The translations under genes and the position numbers were made by a program. A DNA stretch of 64,000 nucleotides, taken from assembly GCA_016710235.1 (NCBI GenBank), contig JADJLG010000001.1, positions 1 to 64,000 of the forward strand, given 5' to 3'. Positions 55,422 to 64,000 of the stretch are shown here, piece by piece. Position 1 is the stretch's first letter. The number at the start of each line of letters is the position of its first letter. Source of the stretch: Saprospiraceae bacterium (lineage in GTDB: Bacteria > Bacteroidota > Bacteroidia > Chitinophagales > Saprospiraceae). The notes under the pieces were generated by a model. It made no database searches. It saw only the letters and a program-made list of their open reading frames with translations, and was not told the origin of the DNA.

Positions 55422-55852
55422 AGCTATTGATATCCATAAACATTTTTCAAAAAAATGGGTCAAAAAAACAAGGAAAGACAGCACCGATTGGACTGCGCTT
55501 TATTCTATAAATATCCTCAACCCTGATTTTAGATCGCCTTATAAAATTGAAACAAGTGCAAAATTGGTTTTATCATTACGAAATAATACTTCAGATTTTG
55601 CTATTTTAATATAACTGAATCCAGTACCAATAACAGAGCACTTTGTGTTGTCATTCATTAAAAATCTAACCTTCAATTCTGGATTGGATACAATATGAAT
55701 TTAAAAACAAATAGTGTCTATCCGTATGAATACTGTAGCTTGTCCAACAAGAAAATAGTTAAATCCAAATACACAAATAGAACTAATTATTATTTTCAAT
55801 AATTAAATCTTTCACTTTTCCTATATTTGCTATTATATTTATATATTGCGAT
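55422..55852. other. Intergenic with an orphan reading frame
   Basis: A stop-free frame runs from about 55420 to the TAA at 55612-55614 (HKHFSKKWVKKTRKDST to NNTSDFAILI). It has no start codon and is directly preceded by a stop in the target duplication, so it may be the 3' end of a gene lost to the insertion. After it, about 200 bp hold only an exact TATATTTG -7-like box at 55822-55829, ahead of the next gene. Confidence 0.45.
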
Positions 55853-56173
55853 ATGACAGAAGAGGAAAAACTTTACCAATCTATAGGCAAAAACCTGGTA
55901 GTGGCTGAACTCGGCCAAATGTTTGGAAAGCCATGTTTCAAAATAAATGGGAAGGCTTTTATTTCCTTCTTTCAAAACGAGATGGTATTTAAATTGTCAG
56001 GAGACATACACAAAAATGCACTTAGCCTGGATGGCTCAAAATTATTTGATCCTTCAGGTAAAAATCGTCCTATGAAAGAATGGGTCCAGGTTTCCAAGAT
56101 GAACTCTGACAAATGGGCAAACTATGCAAAAGAAGCAATGAACTATGTGGCTAAAAATAAGGATTCAGTTTAA
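55853..56173 (+). CDS. Small TfoX/Sxy N-terminal-like protein
   Basis: A 106-residue protein with no signal peptide. The core VVAELGQMFGKPCFKINGKAF and the strand-helix pattern resemble the TfoX/Sxy N-terminal domain or MmcQ/YjbR-like proteins. In other bacteria TfoX affects competence, but this short form is common in Bacteroidota and has no known role. A -7-like box lies 24 bp before the ATG. It stands alone. Confidence 0.6.
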   Translation: MTEEEKLYQSIGKNLVVAELGQMFGKPCFKINGKAFISFFQNEMVFKLSGDIHKNALSLDGSKLFDPSGKNRPMKEWVQVSKMNSDKWANYAKEAMNYVAKNKDSV

Positions 56174-56608
56174 AATTGCCTCAAAAACACAATGGTTTCA
56201 TAGACTGATCTATATACCTATTCACCTTATCTTTATTGGTTATTATTTTGAAGTTGGAATTATACCATTTAAAAATAAATAAATCACGGATGCTTTAAGA
56301 AATCACTAGTCAAATTATACTCTTTATTTAGAATCATATTTATCGATTATATTGTACATTGGTGAAATAGGAGATTTCCTATTTCTAATCGAGTCAGTGA
56401 TATAATTTCATTTTGGATTTTGGCCACATAATTTGAAAAAGTTTCACTCAGAATAATTTTAAAATAAAAGAATATCGATTAGATAGAAACGGGCTTTAAT
56501 ATAATCCCCTTCACAATGTTTGAAACACGCATTCAAATTTTAATTGATTATAATATCTTTTTATCTTTTGTATAAAATGACGATATTTGACCCAAATTTG
56601 TACAGATC
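56174..56608. other. Intergenic gap, no feature recognised
   Basis: About 435 bp of very AT-rich sequence before tnaA. I see no gene, terminator or regulatory leader such as a TnaC-type peptide with a Trp codon in a suitable context. Confidence 0.5.
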
Positions 56609-57988
56609 ATGATTCACAAAACCATCATTGAACCATTCAAAATAAAAATGGTAGAACCCATCTTGTTTACTACACGTCAAGAGCGGGAAGAATTTCTAAA
56701 AAAAGCGCATTACAATGTTTTTGGGCTAGCTGCAAAAGACGTGATTATAGACCTGCTTACCGACAGTGGCACGAGTGCTATGAGCAATGCACAATGGGCC
56801 GGAATCATGTTAGGTGATGAATCCTACGCAGGCTGTTCCAGTTTTTATAAATTTGAAGACGCTGTCCGAAGTATAACCGGGCTTCCCCACATTATCCCTA
56901 CGCATCAAGGCCGTGCAGCGGAAAAAATACTGTTCACCATCATTGGTGGCAAAGGAAAGTATTTTATAAGTAACACCTTGTTTGATACCACTAGGGCTAA
57001 TATAGAATATTCCGGAGCGGAAGGCATTGATTTATTGTGCAAAGAAGGAAAATTGCCCTCCATTCCGGCTGATTTCAAAGGAAACCTGGATATAGAAGCA
57101 TTAGAACTGAATATTCAAAAAATCGGTGCAAAAAACATCCCTGCGGTAATTCTAACTATTACCAATAATTCTGGAGGAGGTCAACCTGTAAGCATGCAAA
57201 ATATTCGCGAGGTCAGGCACATTTGTTCAAATCATGACATACCTCTCATCATCGATTGTTGTCGATTTGCAGAAAATGCTTATTTCATAAAAAAGAGAGA
57301 AAAGGGATATGATCAAAAATCTATTTCTGAGATAGTCATGGAAATTTTCTCTTATGCTGACGGGGCAACTATGAGTGCAAAAAAAGATGCTTTCTCCAAT
57401 ATGGGAGGTTTTCTGGCACTCAAAAATGAAAATCTAGCTAATGAATGTAGAAATCTACTGATCATTACTGAAGGATTTACTACTTATGGAGGCCTTTCAG
57501 GTAGAGATCTGGAAGCGGTAGCTATTGGCTTGCAAGAAATCATGGATGAATCATATCTGCATTATCGAATTCGAAGCATAGAATACCTCACAGAAAAGCT
57601 TCAATCCGCTGGCGTCCCTGTGATGCTGCCGGCCGGAGGACATGCAGTGTATTTAGATGCTAAAAATTTTATGGAACACATACCGCTAACTCAGTATCCG
57701 GGACAAGCCTTAACCTGCGCTTTATACATAGAGGGAGGAGTTCGCAGTGTTGAAATTGGCAGCTTCATGTTCGGGAAATACGACCAAAACCATAAGCTCA
57801 TACCTGCTTCAATGGAGCTCGTCAGGCTCGCGATTCCAAGAAGAGTTTACACACAAAGCCATCTGGATTATGTAGCTGAGGTAATCATTTATGTTTATCA
57901 AAATCGAAAAAAATATCATGGTTTTGTGATCACAGAGGAAGCACCTTTGTTGAGACATTTTACTGCGAAGCTTAAACCGGTTGACTAA
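56609..57988 (+). CDS. tnaA: Tryptophanase
   Basis: A 459-residue PLP enzyme. The Lys that binds PLP lies in TMSAKKDAFSNMGG (second Lys of KK, about residue 259). The TPL/Trpase group is distinguished by VEIGSFMFG at the substrate site, which resembles the VEIGSFLLG of E. coli TnaA rather than the MERG stretch of tyrosine phenol-lyase. The last part LLRHFTAKLKPV agrees with TnaA. It cleaves tryptophan to indole, pyruvate and ammonia in the cytosol. It stands alone; no TnaB-type permease is adjacent. Confidence 0.9.
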   Translation: MIHKTIIEPFKIKMVEPILFTTRQEREEFLKKAHYNVFGLAAKDVIIDLLTDSGTSAMSNAQWAGIMLGDESYAGCSSFYKFEDAVRSITGLPHIIPTHQGRAAEKILFTIIGGKGKYFISNTLFDTTRANIEYSGAEGIDLLCKEGKLPSIPADFKGNLDIEALELNIQKIGAKNIPAVILTITNNSGGGQPVSMQNIREVRHICSNHDIPLIIDCCRFAENAYFIKKREKGYDQKSISEIVMEIFSYADGATMSAKKDAFSNMGGFLALKNENLANECRNLLIITEGFTTYGGLSGRDLEAVAIGLQEIMDESYLHYRIRSIEYLTEKLQSAGVPVMLPAGGHAVYLDAKNFMEHIPLTQYPGQALTCALYIEGGVRSVEIGSFMFGKYDQNHKLIPASMELVRLAIPRRVYTQSHLDYVAEVIIYVYQNRKKYHGFVITEEAPLLRHFTAKLKPVD

Positions 57989-58255
57989 GTGATAACTCTC
58001 CAATAAAAAATGGAGGATGCAACCCAAAAAAATAAAATGAGACAACTATTTTCAATAAAATAAAATACAAGAGATAAAATGATCAAAACTGATTGTAAAC
58101 AGATTGATCACCTCTTAAGTGATTCTACTGCAGGAGTTGATTTTCAACTCAATCGAAACAATTAATTTCATGACTTGTTAAACATCATATCTTTTAGATA
58201 TCAATACGAGATCATCGCCAATACTGATTATCTTCTTAAATTTATATATTGATAA

Positions 58256-58798
58256 ATGGAATTTAAAGTTGTCGTCGAAACAAAAAGATTTTTATTACGC
58301 GAATTTGAATTATCTGATGTCGATGGATTATTCGAATTGGATTCTGACCCTGAGGTCCATAAATTTCTGGGAAATAATCCGGTAAAAGATAAACAACAAA
58401 TCGTCGACGTGATCAACTTCATCCGGCAGCAATATTCAGACAATGGTATCGGGCGCTGGGCAATAATAGATAAAAGTTCAGCTTCGTTTTTAGGCTGGTC
58501 GGGCTTGAAGTTGGTCAAAGAAATTACAAACGATCACCAAAATTATTATGATATCGGATATAGGATAATCAGAAAACACTGGGGTAAAGGTATTGCAAGC
58601 GAAACTGCCATAGCGAGTCTGGATTATGCATTCGCAAAACTCCATGCCAATGAGGTCTTTGCAGCGGCATCTTGTGAAAATGCCGCTTCGAATAAAATCT
58701 TACAAAAGATTGGAATGAAATTTGTCAATACTTTTTTTTATGAAAATGAAAAATGCAATTGGTATAGGATCAGCCCAAACGAAAAATCAATTTCCTGA
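58256..58798 (+). CDS. GNAT acetyltransferase (RimJ/RimL-like)
   Basis: A 180-residue GNAT of the RimJ/RimL type. VVETKRFLLREFELSDVDGL at the start and the acetyl-CoA-binding segment KHWGKGIASETAIASLDYAF (about 103-122) are typical, and the NAASNKILQKIGMKFV stretch closes the domain. It probably N-acetylates a ribosomal protein or small amine. It is separated by over 100 bp from the VOC genes. Confidence 0.85.
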   Translation: MEFKVVVETKRFLLREFELSDVDGLFELDSDPEVHKFLGNNPVKDKQQIVDVINFIRQQYSDNGIGRWAIIDKSSASFLGWSGLKLVKEITNDHQNYYDIGYRIIRKHWGKGIASETAIASLDYAFAKLHANEVFAAASCENAASNKILQKIGMKFVNTFFYENEKCNWYRISPNEKSIS

Positions 58799-58919
58799 TT
58801 CTACATTGCTGCAACATAGAGTCAAGCAGACATAGACGCCAAACTAAAATCATACTGAAGTATCTCTTCATTCATGCTCATCAAATCAATTTGTCCTTCA
58901 CACCAAAAACAATTATCTT

Positions 58920-59330
58920 ATGCAAACAAAGCAAATTTTCATTAACCTGGCAGTTAGGGATGTGCAAAAATCAAGTGATTTTTATCAGGCGCTGGGCTTC
59001 TCAATTAACCCTCAATTTTCTGACGAAAATGGGATGTGTATGGTTTGGAGTGACAAAATATTTGTGATGTTGCTCAACCATGAGAAATTCAAGAGCTTCA
59101 CGAACAAACCCATATCTGATTCAAAATCACATATTTCTGGTATTTTTTCCTTGTCTGTATCAGGAACAGAAGAACTCAACAATTTAATGAGTAAAGGCCT
59201 TGAGGGTGGAGGAATCGAACCCAACGAAATGCGCGATTATGGATTTATGCAACAAAGAACCATCGAAGACCCTGATGGATATACTTGGGAATTATTTTAT
59301 ATGGATCTTTCCAAATTTCCGGAAAAGTAA
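58920..59330 (+). CDS. VOC family protein (glyoxalase/bleomycin-resistance type)
   Basis: A 136-residue VOC-fold protein with two beta-alpha-beta-beta-beta modules. The opening INLAVRDVQKSSDFYQALGF is typical, and FMQQRTIEDPDGYTWELFYMD closes the second module with a Glu that is a common metal ligand. Such proteins are dimeric metalloenzymes or binding proteins; the substrate is unknown. A second VOC gene follows 44 bp downstream, probably co-transcribed. Confidence 0.85.
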   Translation: MQTKQIFINLAVRDVQKSSDFYQALGFSINPQFSDENGMCMVWSDKIFVMLLNHEKFKSFTNKPISDSKSHISGIFSLSVSGTEELNNLMSKGLEGGGIEPNEMRDYGFMQQRTIEDPDGYTWELFYMDLSKFPEK

Positions 59331-59374
59331 TTCGCATTTCATTATTTGAATCTAACAAATTATTCATAAAAATC

Positions 59375-59803
59375 ATGACTAAAATTAATCCTTACATTCA
59401 TTTCAATGGTAATGCCGAACAAGCCTTCAAATTTTATCAATCTATCTTTGGAGGTGAATTCCAAAATCTAGTACGGTTTAAAGACATGCCTATGCCGGGA
59501 AGACCGGATCCAGATCCGGAAGCAGATAAAATCATGCATATCTCATTACCGATTGGAGAACACAATTTTCTCATGGGTAGTGATACACCGGAATTCATGG
59601 GAAAACATAATGAAAATGAGACTCGAAGTAAATTATTTATCAGCGCAAAAAGTAAAATAGAAGCCGATAATATTTTCAATGGTCTGGCAGAAAATGCAAA
59701 CGTGGAAATGCCCATAGACAACAGTCCTTGGGGTACTTACTTTGGGATGTTAAGAGATAAATTCGGACTTGAATGGATGATTGAGTACAACCATAATCAA
59801 TAA
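59375..59803 (+). CDS. PhnB-like VOC family protein
   Basis: A 142-residue protein from the ATG at 59375; the longer in-frame start at 59285 lies inside the preceding gene. Its INPYIHFNGNAEQAFKFYQSIFGGEF opening is the signature of the PhnB-like 3-demethylubiquinone-9 3-methyltransferase-type VOC domain. FGLEWMIEYN closes it. The biochemical role of this group is not settled; it is not a methyltransferase. It forms a pair with the previous VOC gene. Confidence 0.85.
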   Translation: MTKINPYIHFNGNAEQAFKFYQSIFGGEFQNLVRFKDMPMPGRPDPDPEADKIMHISLPIGEHNFLMGSDTPEFMGKHNENETRSKLFISAKSKIEADNIFNGLAENANVEMPIDNSPWGTYFGMLRDKFGLEWMIEYNHNQ

Positions 59804-60025
59804 TTCAATTTAACCCGGATCTAAAAGCTGGTGTTGGGTTTAAGAATATGTCTTTAATAAAAACCAAAATGAATCGGTTTCCTTCCTGGTGTATTAAGTG
59901 AGTCTCGTTGTCATTGACCTTGCAATTGATTCACGGTAAAATATATAAGGGTGATTTGAAGGCAAACCCTTCTTTCAATACGAGTCAAAGTTCTGCTCAG
60001 ACAAAAATGAATATCGAACTAAAAT

Positions 60026-60084
60026 AAAAAATGGCTGGAAAGTATGGTGATCCTGGATCTCGGCATGCCTTTCAGCCATTTTTT
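60026..60084. terminator. Bidirectional intrinsic terminator
   Basis: AAAAAATGGCT + GAAAG on the left (60026-60036, 60038-60042) pairs with CTTTC + AGCCATTTTTT on the right (60069-60084), with one bulged G. The 26-nt loop region is long. A-tract and T-tract lie at the outside, so it can end both the VOC pair (plus) and the PAP2 enzyme (minus). Confidence 0.7.
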
Positions 60085-60173
60085 GCGCGTATTATCACTA
60101 ACAATATTACACTAAATCAATCAAAACAAAATCTGGCCACTATTTTTAAACAAAACACTTAGTAAACTCTTCT

Positions 60174-61811
60174 TTAAGATTTCTTTTTGCAACAGTCCTT
60201 TTTACATCCTGGTTTGCAAGCTTTCTTTTTATCCTTGCAACAAGGTTTTGTACAATCAGGTGGACATGTTTTTCCTGCATTGTGCATTGCAGCACATTTG
60301 TCTTTGCATGCAGGTGTGCAAACATGCGCATTGGTTTCGCTGGAATTCATCATCTTGTGATTACCCACTTTTAAGCTACCGTTGAAGTGTTTTTGAATGA
60401 CATTCCAGTCCCATTCTGCTACTTTACGACCCAAATTCAGTCCTTCGATATTGTCTGCCTGTATATGATAACCTCCAAGAACTCTCGAAATACCTGCCAT
60501 TTCAGCCGTTCCTGAAAAAGTAGGCAAAGGCAAAGAAACAGGATCTCCGGGAGTCTCTGTGATTTGACCACAAATACGATGTTCTACCGCGCCAAACTGA
60601 TCACTTCCTGTAAAATATTCAAGAATCTTACCGCAGGCTCCACTTACGGTGCTATGTCCTGAAACATAGGCCGGGAATGGTGGTGAAACGAAATTTGCAG
60701 GTGAATATGGGTGCCATTTTTCTGCTGGAATAGATTGTGTCCCTTTATCAGGTCCACCCCAGCCTTTGATTGTCTTACCTTTGTTGTAATAACGTACTAA
60801 AGTCCAAGGCCTGGAAGAATCGTAGTAACGCTTTGTCTCCCAACAAGCAATGAACGCATCCATAGCTACAACTCCTACTGTAAAAAATAATTTTACATCC
60901 CGGTCCAAATTATTATGGTCTCTAACTGACACCATTTGTGCAAATCGCAGCCAATGGCCGGCTTGACCCGTAGATCGCGGACCATCCCGCATAAACTCAA
61001 TTGTTGATTTTCTTGTATGGTCCAGGTTTGCATTGAAGTCTATGACTTCGTTCACTTCTTTTTCTAACTCCTGACTTCCGTATTTTGGATAGTCCGGCGC
61101 TCTGAACTGCGCTGAAGATTCAAGACCAAAGGGTTTCACTCTATACCAATGGGGAGTCAGGAATCCAACAAAAAATGTCTTTCCCTGAGCATCTACAAAA
61201 GGTAATGGATGCCATCTATTCGGATCGACTACATGATCCCAGCTTTGAATTGGCTGGTAATATGTATAGTCACTGTAAGCTACACCATTGGATCCAGGTT
61301 CATTGCCCAATTGATTGCTGCCATCGTTGCGTCGAAATTGGATTATTGCATCAGCGACAAGATTTCCTATTCCTTCCGGAGTAGTGGGATCAAGGCTATT
61401 GTTGTCTGTGGAATAAGACATTTGCTTCATCTTAGAACGGATATAGTCCGCATCACGAGAATGCAGCTCAAGGAGTAATCTATAGATTGCCTGGCTGATT
61501 GCCTTTTCCTTATTCTGCATATTTCTTTCTGCTATAGGGCGACGAAGGTCATCTCCAAGAATAGTACCAACAGCCAGATCATCATAAGCGGCCCAAGCGT
61601 CATACATGCCTGTCATTAAGATGGCTAAACTTCTTGATTGAATCGTTGGTCTTGCTCCGTCTCTATCTACATCATTTGCGGTCACTTCAAGCGCAATATC
61701 GAGCCAATCATAGGCGAGAGATTTCTTATAATTTGCATCTACCTGTGCTTTCAAAAAAGGCTGGGAAGCCAAGAACAGGTATAAGCTGAGGAAAACAATA
61801 GTCTTTTTCAT
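60174..61811 (-). CDS. Secreted PAP2/vanadium-haloperoxidase-type enzyme with Cys-rich tail
   Basis: A 545-residue protein with a signal peptide (1-23). The PAP2/VCPO metal-pocket motifs are all there: K327 to R334-P335 (KRYYDSSRP), S384-G385-H386 (VSGHST) and S442-R443 to H449 (SRVLGGYH). These bind vanadate in haloperoxidases or phosphate in phosphatases. The C-terminal tail from C498 contains eleven Cys (498, 502, 506, 516, 520, 524, 525, 532, 536, 540, 541) among Lys and Pro. The tail could bind metal like a metallothionein. Whether it is a haloperoxidase or a phosphatase is not decided by sequence. Confidence 0.85.
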   Translation of the reverse strand: MKKTIVFLSLYLFLASQPFLKAQVDANYKKSLAYDWLDIALEVTANDVDRDGARPTIQSRSLAILMTGMYDAWAAYDDLAVGTILGDDLRRPIAERNMQNKEKAISQAIYRLLLELHSRDADYIRSKMKQMSYSTDNNSLDPTTPEGIGNLVADAIIQFRRNDGSNQLGNEPGSNGVAYSDYTYYQPIQSWDHVVDPNRWHPLPFVDAQGKTFFVGFLTPHWYRVKPFGLESSAQFRAPDYPKYGSQELEKEVNEVIDFNANLDHTRKSTIEFMRDGPRSTGQAGHWLRFAQMVSVRDHNNLDRDVKLFFTVGVVAMDAFIACWETKRYYDSSRPWTLVRYYNKGKTIKGWGGPDKGTQSIPAEKWHPYSPANFVSPPFPAYVSGHSTVSGACGKILEYFTGSDQFGAVEHRICGQITETPGDPVSLPLPTFSGTAEMAGISRVLGGYHIQADNIEGLNLGRKVAEWDWNVIQKHFNGSLKVGNHKMMNSSETNAHVCTPACKDKCAAMHNAGKTCPPDCTKPCCKDKKKACKPGCKKDCCKKKS

Positions 61812-62010
61812 GGTTGGTTTATAAAAATGAAAAATGCATTCTGAAATTTCAAATTTCCATCGTCAATTTCAAAAATCAAATGTTCCTGATTGTGAATTAT
61901 AGGACCAAAATTAACCAGAGGATGTGTGTGTTTTTGTTTGATCATGCAAACAGTCAAAAAAAATTGACTAAACGCACAAAAGAAAGGGTAAATAGAAAAA
62001 CTTGCAGAAA

Positions 62011-62577
62011 TCAGATCTGAATGTCGATCCCGAGACTATCCAATAGTATCCTAATTTTATCTTCATCCCGATCCTCAGGTTTAAATGATAGTTCGGTTTC
62101 AGATGTAAGTTTATAAATGCCATTCAGAAAAAGGTAGTAATCATTGGCGCTGATATTGCCATCTTTCCAAGCTTTAGCCATCATGGAAACATATTTCATT
62201 TTTGTTGCCACATGAAAGTAATGGTGCAATATCAACCAAGGTGTCAGAGCTGCTGTGACTCCTACAGAGTCGATATCTGGATAAGAATAAATGCTCAGAT
62301 AATCTTCGATCAGGCGGCGATTCTCTTCATCCGTACTTTGAAGTTTGCGTTCCAGTGCAGCATACTCAGGAGTGTTTTTTGACAACCGGGGATCATAAGC
62401 CGAAACAGCAGATCTCACCGCAGCATCCCTTTTATTTATCGCTTCCAGAAATGCCTGCCTTTCTCTATAATTAGCTAAATGTTGCACCTGTGGAACATCA
62501 GCATTTTCGGCAGTGCGTGCCTGATTCCTACAGTCAAGTAAGGAGCAGACAGCCACAAATAAAAAGAAAAATCGCAT
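62011..62577 (-). CDS. Hypothetical lipoprotein, 188 residues
   Basis: From the ATG at 62577 (MRFFFLFVAVCSLLDC); the frame also runs from an ATG at 62604, but that lies 3 bp from the tRNA gene and gives a less likely leader. The lipobox-like LLDC is atypical because Asp sits at -1, so lipidation is uncertain. The remainder is helical with YRERQAFLEAINKRDAAVRSAV and a C-terminal EDRDEDKIRILLDSLGI. No family is recognised. It is directly downstream of tRNA-Val. Confidence 0.6.
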   Translation of the reverse strand: MRFFFLFVAVCSLLDCRNQARTAENADVPQVQHLANYRERQAFLEAINKRDAAVRSAVSAYDPRLSKNTPEYAALERKLQSTDEENRRLIEDYLSIYSYPDIDSVGVTAALTPWLILHHYFHVATKMKYVSMMAKAWKDGNISANDYYLFLNGIYKLTSETELSFKPEDRDEDKIRILLDSLGIDIQI

Positions 62578-62607
62578 CGTTCTTGAATTTGTCAGTTTAA
62601 CCAACAG

Positions 62608-62682
62608 TGGGTGTTACTGGGCTCGAACCAGTGACCTCCGCCCTGTCAAGGCGGCGCTCTGAACCAACTGAGCTAAACACCC
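62608..62682 (-). tRNA. tRNA-Val(GAC)
   Basis: On the minus strand the cloverleaf is complete: acceptor stem GGGTGTT/AACACCC, D-arm GCTC/GAGC, anticodon stem CCGCC/GGCGG with loop TTGACAG (anticodon GAC), variable loop and T-arm ACTGG/CCAGT with loop TTCGAGC. The discriminator is A. The CCA end is not encoded, so it must be added. Confidence 0.95.
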
Positions 62683-62823
62683 TTTATTATGATCAACTCC
62701 CTTTTTGGAGATCTTTTGGATGAAAGGGACACAAAGATACACAAGTTTGGCTGTTCTCCATCTAGCATCATTGCTCGCAAAATTCGTCCAAAAAAGCTTT
62801 ATCCAGAACCCTTACGCAGCAAA

Positions 62824-64000
62824 TTACTTCTGATTCGGAGCCGCTGCTAATATTGATGCGCTGGCTTTATTTTTATATTTTTCAAAATTGGTATTAAACA
62901 AGCCTGCCAGCATATTTGCCTGTTTATCATAGGCCTCTTTATCCGTCCAGGTATTTCTGGGATTGAGAACTTCAGGAGGAACATCGAGACAAGATGTAGG
63001 ATAGCTCAAACCAAAAATATCATCCTGAGCAAACTCGACATTCTCCAGCTGACCTGCAAGTGCTGCTGTAATCATTGCCCTGGTATATTTCAGTTTCATC
63101 CTGCTGCCCACCCCGTAAGATCCGCCTGTCCAGCCTGTATTGACAAGCCAAATTTTTGGATTGTAGCGCTCAATTCTTTCTCCCAACATCTGCGCGTATA
63201 TGGTTGGATGCAAAGGTAAAAAAGGCGCTCCGAAACAAGCTGAGAATGTAGCTTTTGGTTCTGTTACCCCGGTCTCTGTACCGGCTACTTTAGCAGTGTA
63301 CCCACTGATAAAATGATACATAGCCTGACCTGTAGTAAGTCTCGATATCGGAGGTAGAACACCATATGCATCACAAGTCAAAAAGAATATATCGGTGGGA
63401 TGGCCTCCTTTGGAAGGCTTGATCGCATTTTTGATATGTGATAATGGGTACGATACCCTGGTATTTTCAGTAATAGATGCATTGGTGTAATCCGGCTTGT
63501 TCGTACCGGGATAGAACACAATGTTCTCTAATATCGCTTCAGGTTTGATTGCATGGAAAATGTCCGGTTCCTTTTCTTCAGTTAAGTCAATCGTTTTTGC
63601 ATAACACCCTCCTTCAAAATTGAAGACTCCCTGGTCAGACCATCCGTGCTCATCATCACCTATCAGACTCCTGTTCGGATCAGCCGATAAAGTGGTCTTT
63701 CCGGTACCAGATAAGCCAAAAAACACTGTGGAATGTCCATCGGAACCTACGTTGGCTGAGCAATGCATGGACAATACCTGGTGTTGAACCGGTAATACAA
63801 AATTGAGAATGGTAAAAATTGATTTCTTAATCTCTCCAGTATATCCACTGCCACCGATCAATATTCTCTTGGATTTAAAGTCGATGATAGAAAAATTATG
63901 TTGGCGCGTTCCATCCACAGTCGGATCGGCATGAAACCCGGGAGCGCAATAAATACACCAATCCGGTTCAAAGCCTTGCAATTCCTCTTCCGTAGGTCTT
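62824..64000 (-). CDS. pckA: Phosphoenolpyruvate carboxykinase (ATP), 5'-truncated by the window
   Basis: About 392 C-terminal residues of the ATP-dependent PEP carboxykinase; the gene runs past base 64000. The P-loop is FFGLSGTGKTTLS, the metal and substrate sites are GDDEHGWSDQGVFNFEGGC, and YTAKVAGTETGV is a conserved segment. The gluconeogenic enzyme converts oxaloacetate and ATP to PEP, CO2 and ADP in the cytosol. The family usually has about 530 residues, so the missing part is about 140 residues. The C terminus is ILAAAPNQK. Confidence 0.95.
   Translation of the reverse strand, partial: RPTEEELQGFEPDWCIYCAPGFHADPTVDGTRQHNFSIIDFKSKRILIGGSGYTGEIKKSIFTILNFVLPVQHQVLSMHCSANVGSDGHSTVFFGLSGTGKTTLSADPNRSLIGDDEHGWSDQGVFNFEGGCYAKTIDLTEEKEPDIFHAIKPEAILENIVFYPGTNKPDYTNASITENTRVSYPLSHIKNAIKPSKGGHPTDIFFLTCDAYGVLPPISRLTTGQAMYHFISGYTAKVAGTETGVTEPKATFSACFGAPFLPLHPTIYAQMLGERIERYNPKIWLVNTGWTGGSYGVGSRMKLKYTRAMITAALAGQLENVEFAQDDIFGLSYPTSCLDVPPEVLNPRNTWTDKEAYDKQANMLAGLFNTNFEKYKNKASASILAAAPNQK

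Noticed and set aside
56609..57988. Tyrosine phenol-lyase
   Set aside because: The substrate-site region VEIGSFMFG resembles TnaA and lacks the MERG-type Arg of TPL.
62608..62682. tRNA-Asp
   Set aside because: The plus strand shows CTGTCAA, but the tRNA is on the minus strand with loop TTGACAG, so the anticodon is GAC (Val).

Overview
The window reads as a chromosomal segment from a Bacteroidota bacterium; the class Saprospiria is my guess, not proven. The evidence is a complete gldKLMN type IX secretion (T9SS) core, a PorW/SprE lipoprotein, a PorP/SprF-like protein, a giant secreted protein with a type B T9SS sorting domain, many SPII lipoproteins, TTG/TAnnTTTG-type promoters and an absence of Shine-Dalgarno sequences.

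Layout. 0-5.5 kb: a beta-helix lipoprotein facing a divergent cluster of membrane glycosyltransferases (two GT2 enzymes, one GT-C-like enzyme and a 51-residue membrane protein). 5.5-14.3 kb: a leftward block with gldK-L-M-N, a PorP/SprF-like barrel, a DUF255 thioredoxin-fold protein, a metallo-beta-lactamase-fold hydrolase and a small conserved protein. 14.4-30 kb: mostly rightward housekeeping and envelope genes, including an orphan metal-ABC permease fused to a DtxR-like domain, a 2x[4Fe-4S] ferredoxin, a 1474-residue T9SS cargo with about twelve Cys-paired repeats, an Omp85-type barrel, HemW, an SPFH protein and an MFS carrier. 30-42.2 kb: proline dehydrogenase, AroE, SprE/PorW, an M23 peptidase, an amino-acid permease, a haem-type lipoprotein and Lon.

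42.2-48.9 kb is an AT-rich accessory island. It holds a decayed IS1182-type transposase, a second IS1182 end fragment, an IS91-type remnant, a 56-bp perfect palindrome, a Cys/His-rich protein of unknown function, and two multi-hairpin elements in opposite orientation that keep their hairpin order although the stem sequences differ. 48.9-52.1 kb is a class III polyhydroxyalkanoate locus (phaC, phaE, phaJ-like) in which a strong terminator separates phaE from phaC. A YeiH-type transporter follows, then an IS66-family element with intact 8-bp target duplication but a multiply frameshifted transposase. 55.8-64 kb: a TfoX-like protein, tryptophanase, GNAT and VOC proteins, a PAP2/vanadium-haloperoxidase-type enzyme with an 11-cysteine tail, tRNA-Val(GAC) and the 3' part of ATP-type pckA.

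The best candidates for something undescribed are the paired multi-hairpin elements, the nested palindrome beside them, the Cys/His-rich island protein and the metallothionein-like tail on the secreted PAP2 enzyme. All functions are inferred from sequence reading; no database search was run.
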